64,000 nt of DNA from Mycolicibacterium sp. 018/SC-01/001 (GCF_007096635.1 NZ_VKAA01000003.1:280335-344334), one strand, 5' to 3'. Counted from the first letter of the stretch, positions 34,449 through 42,940 are shown. Notes: generated by a model from the letters alone, not told the origin. Numbers and translations: made by a program.

Positions 34449-35873
34449 GTGGAGGTGCGGGAGGCGGTGACGGCGTTACGGGACGCTGTTGATGCTGTGT
34501 TGTCCTGTGGCCTGGATCGGTCTACCGCTGCTGAGGTGACCGAGTTGCTCGATGAGGTCGAATCCGCGGGCTGTCGGTTACCGATGGCGCGGCATCGGGG
34601 GTTGGCTCGGTTGCAGGTGGAGACGACCCCGCAGCAGATGGGTGCCAAGAACTGGAAAGACGTGCTGGCGATCCGGTACCGGATCAGCGGCGCCGAGGCG
34701 CATCGCCGCCTGACTGAAGCGGCCCTGTTGGCGCCGCGACAGCCGGTCACCGGGCCGCCGCTGCCGCCGGCATTACCGGCGACCGCGATCGCCCAGGAAC
34801 ACGGCCTGGTCACCGAGGAGCATGTCCGCGAGATCCGCAAGGTCGTCGCCAAGCTGCCCGGCTTCGTCGACACCCAGACGCGGGAGCAGTTCGAGGTCGA
34901 GGTGGTGCGCACCGCGGTCGGCGCGGGGCCGAAGGAGACCCGTGATGCTGCGGAGCTGACGCTGTTTCTGCTCGATCAGGACGGCCCCGAACCCGACGAT
35001 GCTGAACGCACCCGCAAACGGGGATTGACCACAGGCCGGCAGGGTCGGGACGGGATGACGCCGTGGCGGGCTGATCTGACCCCGGAGGCGGCAGCCGTGT
35101 GGGAGGCGATCTTCGCCCGCTACGCCGCCCCGGGCATGTGTAACCCCGACGATCCCGAACCGTGCACGTCGGGGACGCCGACCCAAGCCCAGATCGACAG
35201 CGATCACCGCAGCCTGGCCCAACGCCAACACGACGCCCTGGTGGCGGTGGGGCGGATCGCCCTGATGAGCGGGGAACTCGGCCACCTGAATGGGTTGCCG
35301 GTGACGGTGATCGTGCGCACCACCCTGCAAGACCTCGAGTCTCGCGCCGGGATCGGTACCACCGGCGGCGGCACCCGGCTACCCATCCGCGATGTCATCC
35401 GGATGGGTGCGCACGCCTCGCACTATCTGGCGGTCTTCGACCGCGCCACCGGCGCCGCGCTGGATCTGTTCCGCACGCGGCGGGTCGCCTCGGCGGCGCA
35501 GCGGATCATGCTGATCGCCCGTGACGGGGGCTGCACGAAACCGGGCTGCCGGGTCGGGGCGTATGGCTGCCAGGTGCATCACGTCACCGCGAATTGGGCC
35601 GACGGCGGGTTGACGAACGTCGACGATCTCGGCCTGGCCTGCCCGCCGGACAACCGCGCCGTCGCACCCGGGGGCTGGACCACCACGATGAACCCCCGCC
35701 ACGACGTCGAATGGGCGCCACCCCCGAACCTGGACACCGGCCAAACCCGCATCAACACCCACCACACCCCTGAACGACTCCTCCGACCACCCGACCACGA
35801 CGAACCCACCCAAGACCCGGGAGAACCGTCAGAACCCGGCGGACCCGCCCCACCCGACGGCCAAGTCGCCTGA
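34449..35873 (+). CDS. DUF222 / 13E12-family HNH endonuclease-like protein
   Basis: 474 residues. DUF222 domain (about 1-300) followed by an HNH region (about 345-400): GGCTKPGCRVGAYGCQVHHVTANWADGG...LACPPDNR, with the Cys pairs and His-His-Asn residues typical of the mycobacterial 13E12 family. These genes are multicopy in mycobacteria, several are DNA-damage-inducible, and in M. tuberculosis they serve as integration sites for the phiRv1 prophage. I prefer the GTG at 34449, 6 nt after TATGTT (leaderless), to the ATG at 34434 that lies inside the SOS box. The C-terminal 60 residues are Pro-rich and disordered. Nuclease activity is unproven. Confidence 0.85.
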   Translation: MEVREAVTALRDAVDAVLSCGLDRSTAAEVTELLDEVESAGCRLPMARHRGLARLQVETTPQQMGAKNWKDVLAIRYRISGAEAHRRLTEAALLAPRQPVTGPPLPPALPATAIAQEHGLVTEEHVREIRKVVAKLPGFVDTQTREQFEVEVVRTAVGAGPKETRDAAELTLFLLDQDGPEPDDAERTRKRGLTTGRQGRDGMTPWRADLTPEAAAVWEAIFARYAAPGMCNPDDPEPCTSGTPTQAQIDSDHRSLAQRQHDALVAVGRIALMSGELGHLNGLPVTVIVRTTLQDLESRAGIGTTGGGTRLPIRDVIRMGAHASHYLAVFDRATGAALDLFRTRRVASAAQRIMLIARDGGCTKPGCRVGAYGCQVHHVTANWADGGLTNVDDLGLACPPDNRAVAPGGWTTTMNPRHDVEWAPPPNLDTGQTRINTHHTPERLLRPPDHDEPTQDPGEPSEPGGPAPPDGQVA

Positions 35874-35882
35874 CGGGGCGGG
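35844..35882 (+). terminator. long stem-loop across the HNH gene stop
   Basis: CCCGCCCC and GGGGCGGG, an 8-bp perfect inverted repeat with a 23-nt loop that contains the TGA stop at 35871. No U run. Possible terminator; weak. Confidence 0.3.
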
Positions 35883-36003
35883 GCTCATCCCGAGGGCTGC
35901 AATTCTGCGACTGGTGATGCCAGTGATGTCCATGGGGCATTTCGTTATCGAAAGTTTGCCGTCCGTCTGTGATTTCGTGATGTGCCCTCGTAGTCTGCTG
36001 TGC

Positions 36004-36648
36004 GTGGGCAGGCACTCCCTGGTACGACCGCGGCGTTCGCGCGCGCGTGTGATGACCGCCCTCGGCCTGCCTGCGGCCGCGCTCTTGGTCGCCGGGGCCG
36101 ATGTGCAGCGTCCTGCCGAAGAACCTGCCCGACCGGTGGTCGCTGAGGCCCCGCCGTGCTGCGTGGAGTTGGTCGCCGCCCCACCGGCAGGCTTCGCGAC
36201 CGTGAGCGGCGCGAGTGGCACCCGGGTGCAATGGGTGGCTTCACGGGCAGCCGCTCGCCAGCCGCAGGTCCTGCCGGCCGGACTCGCCCCCGAACAGGGT
36301 CTGCAGGTGAAGACCATCCTGGTCGCGCGCGCGGTGAGCGCGATCTTCCCCGAGATCCAGAGCATCGGCGGTGTCCGGGCCGACCCGCTGCCGTGGCATC
36401 CCAACGGCCTGGCCATCGACGTGATGATCCCGAACGCCAGCAGCGCCGAAGGCATCGCGCTGGGCAACCAGATCGTTGCGTTCGCGCTCAAGAACGCCGA
36501 GCGGTTCGGTCTCCAGGACTGCATCTGGCGCGGCGTTTACTACACCCCGGGCGGCGGTCGCGCCGGTGGCTACGGCCACTACGACCACGTGCACATCACC
36601 ACCCACGGCGGGGGCTATCCCACCGGCGGCGAGGTCTACTACCGCTGA
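36004..36648 (+). CDS. exported LAS-type metallopeptidase-like protein
   Basis: 214 residues. Basic N terminus (RHSLVRPRRSRARV) and a hydrophobic stretch TALGLPAAALLVAGADV form a signal peptide or anchor. The C-terminal domain (about 90-214) has WHPNGLAIDVMIPN and GHYDHVHITTHGG, matching the zinc site of LAS peptidases (H-x3-G/x-x-D and D-H-x-H) seen in VanY/MepA-like and the ARB_07466-like domain of mycobacterial exported proteins. It may cut peptidoglycan stem peptides, though the catalytic Glu is not obvious. The GTG at 36004 has TAGTCT 7 nt upstream (leaderless); an earlier start at 35914 would lack a good signal sequence. Confidence 0.7.
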   Translation: MGRHSLVRPRRSRARVMTALGLPAAALLVAGADVQRPAEEPARPVVAEAPPCCVELVAAPPAGFATVSGASGTRVQWVASRAAARQPQVLPAGLAPEQGLQVKTILVARAVSAIFPEIQSIGGVRADPLPWHPNGLAIDVMIPNASSAEGIALGNQIVAFALKNAERFGLQDCIWRGVYYTPGGGRAGGYGHYDHVHITTHGGGYPTGGEVYYR

Positions 36649-36649
36649 C

Positions 36650-37510
36650 TCAGTCGTCCACCGAAGCGCTGAGGTGTTCCCAAGCGTCGAGTTCGGCGAG
36701 TCGGCTCCTCAGCGCAGCACGCATCTCAGAAACGGCGTGGGTTCCGGTCGCCAACCGCAGCGGAGGAGCGGGTGCATCCACGGCCTCGATGATCGCCGCA
36801 GCGACGCGCGCTGGAGAATTGAAGGCGCTGGGTGGCAGTTCGCCGATCGACTTTTGCACCTCGCGCACCGTCGAGTCGTAGTCGCTGATGGTTTCAGCCA
36901 GATCCAAATTGTCGAGGAACGCTGTTGCGGTGGGCCCGGGTTCGACGAGGGTGACCGTGATTCCCAAGGGAGAGAGCTCTCCAACGAGTGCGTCGGTAAG
37001 GCCCTCCACTGCGTACTTGGTCGCCGCAAGTAGTCCGACGCCAGGATGTGCAACCTGACCGTAGTAGGACGAGCCTTGCAAGATGTGCCCGCTGCCTTGG
37101 GCGCGTAGGACGGGCAAAGTGGCCCGCAAGACATTCAGGACACCGAAAACGTTGGTATCGAAGATCGCTCGCGCCTGGCCATCTGTGGATTCCTCCACCG
37201 CACCGAACAGGCCGAACCCGGCGTTGTTGGCGACGACATCGATGCGACCGAAGGTTGCGACGGTCGACTCCACGGCCGCCCGCAGCGCCGCTGGGTCGGC
37301 GACATCGGCTGCGCGCACCACGACGCGGTCTGCGTAGGCGTCATTGAGTCGTTGCAGGTTCCGCTCACTACGGGCGATCGCGGTGACGTTGTCTCCGCGG
37401 CCCGCAGCCGCGTGCGCCAACTCGAGACCGATGCCGGAGGAAGCGCCGGTGATGAACCACGTGCGGCGGGTGTTCGGGCCGGATTTCGGGTCATGTGAAG
37501 TACGTGTCAT
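36650..37510 (-). CDS. SDR-family protein with substituted catalytic Tyr
   Basis: 286 residues with SDR fold: FITGASSGIGLELAHAAAGR at about 19-38, VVANNAGFGLFG at 92-103, SSYYGQVAHPG near 147-157. In classical members the next motif is Y-x-A-T-K; here the sequence is GLLAATKYAVEG, so Leu161 (codon CTT) stands in the Tyr place and Lys165 remains. Either it is not a normal reductase or a nearby Tyr (149/150 or 166) substitutes. The ATG at 37510 lies 7 nt after TATGAT, which is inside a perfect 16-bp palindrome, so expression is probably repressor-controlled. Divergent from the CGNR regulator. Confidence 0.82.
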   Translation of the reverse strand: MTRTSHDPKSGPNTRRTWFITGASSGIGLELAHAAAGRGDNVTAIARSERNLQRLNDAYADRVVVRAADVADPAALRAAVESTVATFGRIDVVANNAGFGLFGAVEESTDGQARAIFDTNVFGVLNVLRATLPVLRAQGSGHILQGSSYYGQVAHPGVGLLAATKYAVEGLTDALVGELSPLGITVTLVEPGPTATAFLDNLDLAETISDYDSTVREVQKSIGELPPSAFNSPARVAAAIIEAVDAPAPPLRLATGTHAVSEMRAALRSRLAELDAWEHLSASVDD

Positions 37511-37526
37511 GGTTATGATCATAACC
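37511..37526. promoter_or_regulatory. perfect 16-bp palindromic operator
   Basis: GGTTATGATCATAACC is its own reverse complement. It directly abuts the ATG of the SDR gene and contains that gene's -10 (TATGAT). A second TCATAAC half-site lies at 37534-37540, 15 bp from the first. A bound repressor would occlude RNA polymerase. The divergent CGNR zinc-finger gene is the nearest candidate regulator. Confidence 0.75.
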
Positions 37527-37601
37527 ACTTAAGTCATAACGTAAACGCATAAAAGTGCGTTGAAAGTTGAGATCTAAAAGCGTGCGACCCTAACGGATCG
37601 C

Positions 37602-37607
37602 TACGAT
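37602..37607 (+). promoter_or_regulatory. -10 element of the CGNR gene
   Basis: TACGAT 6 nt before the GTG at 37614; leaderless spacing. Confidence 0.5.
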
Positions 37608-37613
37608 GTACAC

Positions 37614-38207
37614 GTGAACGCCGAGGACCCCGGCAGGTATGACCCTCGTGAGGTCGTAACTGCCTTCGCCAACACCCACGTGGACGGAGGCGGCTCGGTG
37701 GAACGATTCGGCGATGAAGCAAGCCTCATCGCGTGGGCCCACGAACAGAGATGGTTCGCCGCGGAATCTGCTCTCTCCTCAGTCACCGAGGTCGACGCAG
37801 CCCAAGCCCGCGAGCTGCGCGACGCTCTGGTTGTCGTGCTGCTAGCCCATTCGCGCGACGCGCGCGTCTCGGACGCTGAGGTTCGGGAGGCCGAGATGGC
37901 CCTGGCACGCGCGGGAGAGCGTTTCCCGGTGTTCGTCCACACCACCGTTGCGGGGGTGCGGCTGCGCGACACCGGCGCGGGAGTTTCACGTCTGTTCTCA
38001 TCTGTGCTGGTCGCCGTCGCAGAACTGTCCCTCTCGGGGCAGTGGGGGCGCATGAAGGCTTGCCGGAACCAACCGTGCCACCTGGCGTTCGTCGATCGGA
38101 CGCGCAACACATCGGCCACCTTCTGCAGTCCCCAGTGCGCGAGTCAGTCCGGTATGCGTGACTACCGCGCTCGGAAGCGCGCGGACAAAAGGGCCGGCGG
38201 AAAGTGA
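37614..38207 (+). CDS. CGNR zinc-finger (ABATE-domain) putative regulator
   Basis: 197 residues. N-terminal ABATE-type helical domain (about 1-140) and C-terminal CGNR zinc finger (about 150-197): MKACRNQPCHLAFVDRTRN, then SATFCSPQCASQSGMRDYRA, with Cys-x4-Cys and Cys-x3-Cys, followed by a basic tail KRADKRAGGK. Proteins of this type are believed to be transcription regulators that sense a small ligand through the ABATE domain. Divergent from the SDR gene, so it likely controls it through the palindrome at 37511-37526. GTG start set by the leaderless -10. Confidence 0.85.
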   Translation: MNAEDPGRYDPREVVTAFANTHVDGGGSVERFGDEASLIAWAHEQRWFAAESALSSVTEVDAAQARELRDALVVVLLAHSRDARVSDAEVREAEMALARAGERFPVFVHTTVAGVRLRDTGAGVSRLFSSVLVAVAELSLSGQWGRMKACRNQPCHLAFVDRTRNTSATFCSPQCASQSGMRDYRARKRADKRAGGK

Positions 38208-38269
38208 GCGAACCTGCTGCAGTCCTGAAGCGGGCGCCCTCGTGCGGGTTCTGATCGTCGGTGCTGGCG

Positions 38270-39235
38270 CTACGACGAGGACATGTCGGGGTGCCCGAAC
38301 AAACCGGGCAGCCCGCCACTTGTCAGGAAGATGACTGCGCGTCCCGGGCGGATCGTGCCGTCCTCGATCGCGTCGATCAGGCCGGCCAGCGCGCGAGCAG
38401 AGTAGGTGGGGTCGAGAACCAAGCCGTGCGTTCTGGCTGCGAGTGTCATTGCGGCACGGGCCTTGTCAGTGAGTACCTCATACCCGGCGCCGACCTGGTC
38501 GGTTCTGATGCGCAACTGTTCATGTGGGACGGCGGTACCCATATCCTGCAGCAGTGCTGCCACCTGAGCGTGCGCGTCGGAGACAGCACCGCAATCCACG
38601 CCGAGAACGCGCTCGGCGCCCAGTCCCGCGACGAGTCCGGCCATGGTTCCTCCCGAACCCACCGCACACACGACCTCATCGACGCGGTCGCGCTGCAGGG
38701 TGATCTCCCCGGCAGCGAGTCGGTATCCGTGTGCCCCCACAGCATTCGACCCGCCGAAAGGGATCACCACCGGACGGCGTCCCTCGGCGCGCAGCTCCTG
38801 CGCCACCTCATCGGCGACGTCGTCCAGTTCGTCTTGACCCTTGGCATCGACGCCACGGTCGGCACTCCACACCAGGCTGGCGCCGAGCAAGGTATCGAGA
38901 AGCAAGTTGCCGGCGGGAGATGTGCGAGGCGCCGCACCGGGAAAGACGAGCACAACGTCGAGCCCCGCGCGGGCGCAGGCTGCCACCGTCAGCCGCGCAT
39001 GATTGGATTGCGGAGCGCCCGTGGTGATCACGACATCGGCTTGTTGCCGCTGTGCAGCCGCGATGGTCCACTCGAGCTTGCGAATCTTGTTGCCCCCGGC
39101 CGCCAGTCCGGTCAGGTCATCGCGTTTGAGCCAGAGATCGTCGGCGTTCAATCCCAGGGCGACACTGAGCCGCGGCGCAGGTTCCAGGGGAGTGGGCCAG
39201 GACGCCAGGATGAAGCGGGCAGTCGGTGTCGTCAC
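38270..39235 (-). CDS. PLP-dependent D-cysteine desulfhydrase / ACC deaminase family enzyme
   Basis: 321 residues of fold-type II PLP enzyme. The PLP Lys is in LAAGGNKIRKLEWTIAAAQ, followed by ITTGAPQSNHARLTVAACARAG and a phosphate loop VGSGGTMAGLVAGLG. The family includes D-cysteine desulfhydrase (giving pyruvate, sulfide and ammonia) and 1-aminocyclopropane-1-carboxylate deaminase; the sequence alone does not decide between them. GTG start with CAGGAG 7 nt upstream. It is a single gene, convergent with the CGNR regulator and divergent from the epoxide hydrolase. A 6-bp dyad CCTGTG/CACAGG lies upstream at 39294-39311. Confidence 0.85.
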   Translation of the reverse strand: MTTPTARFILASWPTPLEPAPRLSVALGLNADDLWLKRDDLTGLAAGGNKIRKLEWTIAAAQRQQADVVITTGAPQSNHARLTVAACARAGLDVVLVFPGAAPRTSPAGNLLLDTLLGASLVWSADRGVDAKGQDELDDVADEVAQELRAEGRRPVVIPFGGSNAVGAHGYRLAAGEITLQRDRVDEVVCAVGSGGTMAGLVAGLGAERVLGVDCGAVSDAHAQVAALLQDMGTAVPHEQLRIRTDQVGAGYEVLTDKARAAMTLAARTHGLVLDPTYSARALAGLIDAIEDGTIRPGRAVIFLTSGGLPGLFGHPDMSSS

Positions 39236-39432
39236 AGAGGTGCTCCTGGAGATGATGGCCGGCGGTCCCGAAAGGCTACGCCTGCAGTCTGCCCCTGTGC
39301 CTGTTCACAGGTGCCGCGGAAAGCACAGGAGATGAATCAGATACGAACGGCCCTGCGCGTCGGGGTCTGCAGTGCGGGATGATCGAGCATCGCCCGCGGG
39401 CACCGGCCGGAGGGCGTAGAGATGGGGGGACT

Positions 39433-40590
39433 GTGACGCCGACGGATGACGGCGACACCAGAGTGCAGCCGTTCACGCTGCGGGTGCCTGAAAGTGAGAT
39501 CGGCGCTCTGCGTGCTCGCCTGGCCGCGGTGCGCTGGCCCGATCGCGAATCACTGCCCGAAGCGGCCGGCCGGGCGCGGTGGAGTCAGGGGGTTCCATTG
39601 GCGGACCTGCGCGCGTTGGTTGATCGCTGGCACGACGAATATGATTGGCGCGCCGTGGAACACGAGTTGGCCGACGCTGGGCAACTACTCCTCCACCTGG
39701 GCGGGGTGCACATCCACTGCCTTCATCATCGTTCGAGACGAATCGACGCCGCGCCCTTGCTGCTGACTCATGGCTGGCCGGGCAGCATCGTGGAGTTTCT
39801 GGACGTGCTGGAGGATCTCGCGCATCCGCCTGATCCATCACTGCCGGCTTTCCACATAATCGCTCCGTCTTTGCCTGGTTTCGGGTTCAGTTCGAAACCG
39901 GCGGAAGCTGGGTGGGGAGTCGAGAGGATCGCCGATACATGGGCGGAATTGATGACGGCACTCGGGTACGACGATTTCTTCGCCCACGGTGGTGACTGGG
40001 GCGCCGTCGTGACCACAGTCCTCGCTGCTCGGCACCCCGAGCGGGTTGCCGCGATGCACACCACCTTTCCGCAAGTGCCACCCGGCCTGACGCGAGTAGG
40101 TCTGACCTCTGCGGAGTGTGCTCTGATCGATGCCACCGAGGCGTTTTGGGCGCGCCGGTCCGCGTACGCGCGCCAGCAGGCCACTCGCCCACAAACGCTC
40201 GCCTACGCCCTCGACGACTCACCGGTCGGACTGTTGGCGTGGATGCTGGACAAGTTCGCCGAGTGGTCGGACACCGACGACAGTCCGTTCGAGAGCATCG
40301 CGGCGGACCGGATACTCGACAATGTCACCTTGCATTGGCTGGGACGCTCTGGAGGATCGTCGGCCCGTATCTACTGGGAGAGCTACGGTCGGATGGATCC
40401 GGCGCTGACGGTTCACGTCCCGACCGCGATCTCGCTGTATCCGCGTGAATTCGAACAGTTTCCGCGACGCTGGGTCGCGGAACGTTATCGCAACATCACT
40501 CGATGGAGTGAACGTCCTCGCGGCGGTCATTTCCCCAGTCTCGAAGTCCCACGAGACTTCGTAGCAGAGCTGCGCGCGGCGTTCGGCTGA
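39433..40590 (+). CDS. epoxide hydrolase (EHN-type)
   Basis: 385 residues. Epoxide-hydrolase N-terminal domain (about 12-110; PFTLRVPESEIGALRARLAAVRWP) followed by alpha/beta hydrolase: LLTHGWPGSIVEFLDVL (oxyanion, HGxP), FAHGGDWGAVVTTVLA with nucleophile Asp, and RGGHFPSLEVPRDFVAEL with the catalytic His. It opens an epoxide with water to a diol, likely in detoxification or lipid epoxide metabolism; no signal peptide. GTG at 39433 was chosen because GGGGGGA lies 3-9 nt before it. No operon partner. Confidence 0.9.
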   Translation: MTPTDDGDTRVQPFTLRVPESEIGALRARLAAVRWPDRESLPEAAGRARWSQGVPLADLRALVDRWHDEYDWRAVEHELADAGQLLLHLGGVHIHCLHHRSRRIDAAPLLLTHGWPGSIVEFLDVLEDLAHPPDPSLPAFHIIAPSLPGFGFSSKPAEAGWGVERIADTWAELMTALGYDDFFAHGGDWGAVVTTVLAARHPERVAAMHTTFPQVPPGLTRVGLTSAECALIDATEAFWARRSAYARQQATRPQTLAYALDDSPVGLLAWMLDKFAEWSDTDDSPFESIAADRILDNVTLHWLGRSGGSSARIYWESYGRMDPALTVHVPTAISLYPREFEQFPRRWVAERYRNITRWSERPRGGHFPSLEVPRDFVAELRAAFG

Positions 40591-40640
40591 TGACCACTGC
40601 TGGGCGTCACGTCACTGGCCGATCGAGTCCCGATGTCGCC

Positions 40641-41186
40641 TCACATGATGGGCGTCGGGGGGGCGTCGCCCGCTGTCTCACCGAGATCCGCTTGCATCCA
40701 TGCGACGTCGTGCCACCGGCCTTGCTTCCACCCCACCCGGCGGTAGAGGCCGGCTGGCTCGAATCCGAAGCATCGATGAAACGCCACGCTGGCCTCATTG
40801 GGTTGGGAAATGCCGGCGAAGGCTCGACGGTAACCGCGTTCAGCGAGCCGCTTCAGGAGTTCGGTGTACAGCCGCCTTCCCCCGCCGGTTCGGTGATGCT
40901 CCGCTGAGAGATAGATGCTGGTTTCGGTTGACCACCGGTATGCCGGCCGGGGGTTGAATGCACGCGCATAGGCATAGCCGATCGCTGAGCTGTTCTTCTC
41001 GAGCACAAGCCACTCGTGATTCGTGCGTGCGAGCTCGATTCGAGCAGCCATGTCCGCGGCAGTGGGAACCTCGATCTCGAAGGTGATGGCGGTGTCCTCG
41101 ACGAAGGGGCGGTAGATCGCGACACAAGCAGACGCGTCCGCCGCATCCGCGGGTCGAACGATCAGGTTCGCGGCCACACCAGCCAT
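40641..41186 (-). CDS. GNAT acetyltransferase, phosphinothricin-type
   Basis: 181 residues. LIVRPADAADASACVAIYRPFVEDTAITFE matches the start of the phosphinothricin N-acetyltransferase/YncA family, including the characteristic substrate segment TAITFEIEVP; SAEHHRTGGGRRLYTELLKRL is the acetyl-CoA pyrophosphate loop and FHRCFGFEPAGLYRRVGWKQGRWHDVAWMQ the end. It acetylates a small amine or amino acid, perhaps glufosinate-like inhibitors or methionine sulfoximine. Convergent with the epoxide hydrolase gene. Confidence 0.88.
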   Translation of the reverse strand: MAGVAANLIVRPADAADASACVAIYRPFVEDTAITFEIEVPTAADMAARIELARTNHEWLVLEKNSSAIGYAYARAFNPRPAYRWSTETSIYLSAEHHRTGGGRRLYTELLKRLAERGYRRAFAGISQPNEASVAFHRCFGFEPAGLYRRVGWKQGRWHDVAWMQADLGETAGDAPPTPIM

Positions 41187-41243
41187 GTTCTCACCGATGT
41201 GGAGGGTGCATCGCCGAGCATCGGCGGAATTGTCAGTGCGCGG

Positions 41244-42482
41244 CTAGCGGCTGGCCGCACGCCGCGCGAACTCCGGTGCCTGTTCCGGGCGCACACCGAC
41301 GCCCACCAGGTACGCAGGGATCACTGACAGCCACGGCACCTTCTGCATCACCCGGATCAGGCCGGCCGGCGGACCGGTGACGCTATCGTCGCCGCGAACG
41401 ACAGGACCCAGCAGCCGCGCGTCCAACTGGCGCTGCAGAGCCTGCGTGACCGCGGTTGCCAGAATGCGGCGCCGGCGCACCCTGGCCAGATCCCGGCCCG
41501 TCACCGCGCCGCGACGCAGTGGGCCTGCCAGCAACCGCGCGGTGGCCACGCCGTCCTGCACGGCCACGTTGATGCCGACCCCGCCTGCCGGGGACATGGC
41601 GTGGGCGGCGTCGCCGATGCACAGCAGGCCGTCAATGTGCCAGCGCCGCAAGCGGTTCAGCTTCACATCCAGACACTTGACCTCGTCGAGCGAGGCGACG
41701 GCGGAAACGGTGTCACCGGCCTCGGGGAGGAGCTCGAGCACATCGGCATGGAACGCGGCCAACCCTCGGCGGCGAAGCGCAGCGTCGGAGCCCTTCCGGA
41801 TCAGCAACGCGATCTGCAGGTACCCCTCGCGCGGGATCACGATGATGGCCTTGCCCCGCCCGATGCGCGGAAACAGGCTGAAGCCCGCAGTCGCTGCGTT
41901 TCGGGGCAGCCGGAACCACCACGCGTCGAAGCTGACCGGGTATTCGCGCACTGCCAGCCCGGCGACCTGTCGGACCACCGAGCCGCGCCCGTCACACCCC
42001 ACCGTCAGATCGGCGCGCAATTCGCCTGTGCCATCGGGGCTTTCGTAGCGGACACCAACCACGCGCCCCGACTCGCGCAGGACGTCGGTGACCTCGTGCT
42101 CCAGCCGCAGCGTGAATGACGGTTCCGCGTGGGCCGCGCTCGCGAGCAAGTCAAGCAGATCCCACTGCGGCACCATCGCCACGTAGCGGTGGGGCATGCG
42201 GAGTCGATCGAAGTCGGCGACGGCGACCGGGCGACCCGGCGCCGCATCCACGGTGAACTCGCGCACCCGGCTCTGCGACAGTGCGTCGAAAGCCGGCCAC
42301 AGCCCTAGGTCATCGAGCAGCCGCAGCGTGCTGGGATGCACTGTGTCGCCGCGGAAGTCGCGCAAGAAGTCTGCGTGCTTCTCGAGCACCGTGACCGCTA
42401 CGCCGGCGCGGGCGAGCAGCAGGCCGAGCACCATGCCGGCCGGCCCACCACCGACGACCACGCAGGTCGTCTTCTCGCTCAT
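41244..42482 (-). CDS. FAD-dependent aromatic-hydroxylase-type monooxygenase
   Basis: 412 residues of the PHBH fold. FAD motifs: CVVVGGGPAGMVLGLLLARAG (residues 6-26), VGCDGRGSVVRQVAG (DG motif, about 163-177) and LCIGDAAHAMSPAGGVGINVAVQD (GD motif, about 272-295). Likely hydroxylates or oxidises an aromatic or polyketide-like compound with NAD(P)H and O2. TACTCT is 6 nt before the ATG (leaderless); an upstream start at 42521 would cover the promoter. No partner genes indicate the substrate. Confidence 0.9.
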   Translation of the reverse strand: MSEKTTCVVVGGGPAGMVLGLLLARAGVAVTVLEKHADFLRDFRGDTVHPSTLRLLDDLGLWPAFDALSQSRVREFTVDAAPGRPVAVADFDRLRMPHRYVAMVPQWDLLDLLASAAHAEPSFTLRLEHEVTDVLRESGRVVGVRYESPDGTGELRADLTVGCDGRGSVVRQVAGLAVREYPVSFDAWWFRLPRNAATAGFSLFPRIGRGKAIIVIPREGYLQIALLIRKGSDAALRRRGLAAFHADVLELLPEAGDTVSAVASLDEVKCLDVKLNRLRRWHIDGLLCIGDAAHAMSPAGGVGINVAVQDGVATARLLAGPLRRGAVTGRDLARVRRRRILATAVTQALQRQLDARLLGPVVRGDDSVTGPPAGLIRVMQKVPWLSVIPAYLVGVGVRPEQAPEFARRAASR

Positions 42483-42640
42483 GGCGCCAGAGTAGTTCGC
42501 CGGACACCCGCTGTCGTCCATATGAGGGCGGCAACATCGGCGCCTGAGTCTGCGGTCCCGTTCAGTCCGCCAGTTTGAACAGAACTACCGACCGAGCCCG
42601 GGCCGAAAACTCATCGGCATCGACAGTGTCGTCGCCACCA

Positions 42641-42680
42641 CCCACCGTCCGGTCAGTTGTCGGGGTGACCGGACGGCGGG
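42641..42680 (-). terminator. strong hairpin at the end of the sodA unit
   Basis: CCGTCCGGTCA and TGACCGGACGG form a perfect 11-bp stem with a 10-nt loop; three more G-C pairs extend it past one mismatch. It spans the stop codon (42653-42655) of the small gene after sodA. No U tract follows. Confidence 0.5.
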
Positions 42681-42919
42681 CTGTGGCGGGCGATGGTGGA
42701 AGCGATGGCTGACAAGATCTCGGCGGGGGTTTTGCCTGTTGTGACTTCCATCCCCGAGAGCAGCAGGCCGGTCAGGTTGACCAGTCCGGTGATGAGGCCG
42801 GTGTCGCCGTGCGGTTCCGCGAGGTACGTGTGGACGCGTTGCTGGTAGAAGGCGCAGTCATCCTCGGTCCAGGCGGTCATGACATCGATTGCCCACCGGG
42901 TTTTCTCGTCGTCACCCAT
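42653..42919 (-). CDS. small hypothetical protein downstream of sodA
   Basis: 88 residues, soluble, with acidic N terminus (MGDDEKTRWAIDVMTAWTEDD) and a helical middle (GLITGLVNLTGLLLSGMEVTTGK). No recognised domain. It starts 21 bp after the sodA stop on the same strand, so it is probably cotranscribed. The ATG at 42919 was preferred over a GTG one codon earlier. The terminal codons are part of a strong hairpin. Confidence 0.6.
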   Translation of the reverse strand: MGDDEKTRWAIDVMTAWTEDDCAFYQQRVHTYLAEPHGDTGLITGLVNLTGLLLSGMEVTTGKTPAEILSAIASTIARHSPPSGHPDN

Positions 42920-42940
42920 CACGTCACCATGTCCGTGCGT

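Noticed and set aside
39333..39383. 16-codon frame before the epoxide hydrolase as a leader peptide
   Set aside because: Its AGGAG directly abuts the ATG with no spacing, it has no run of regulatory codons, and no attenuator hairpin pair is visible.
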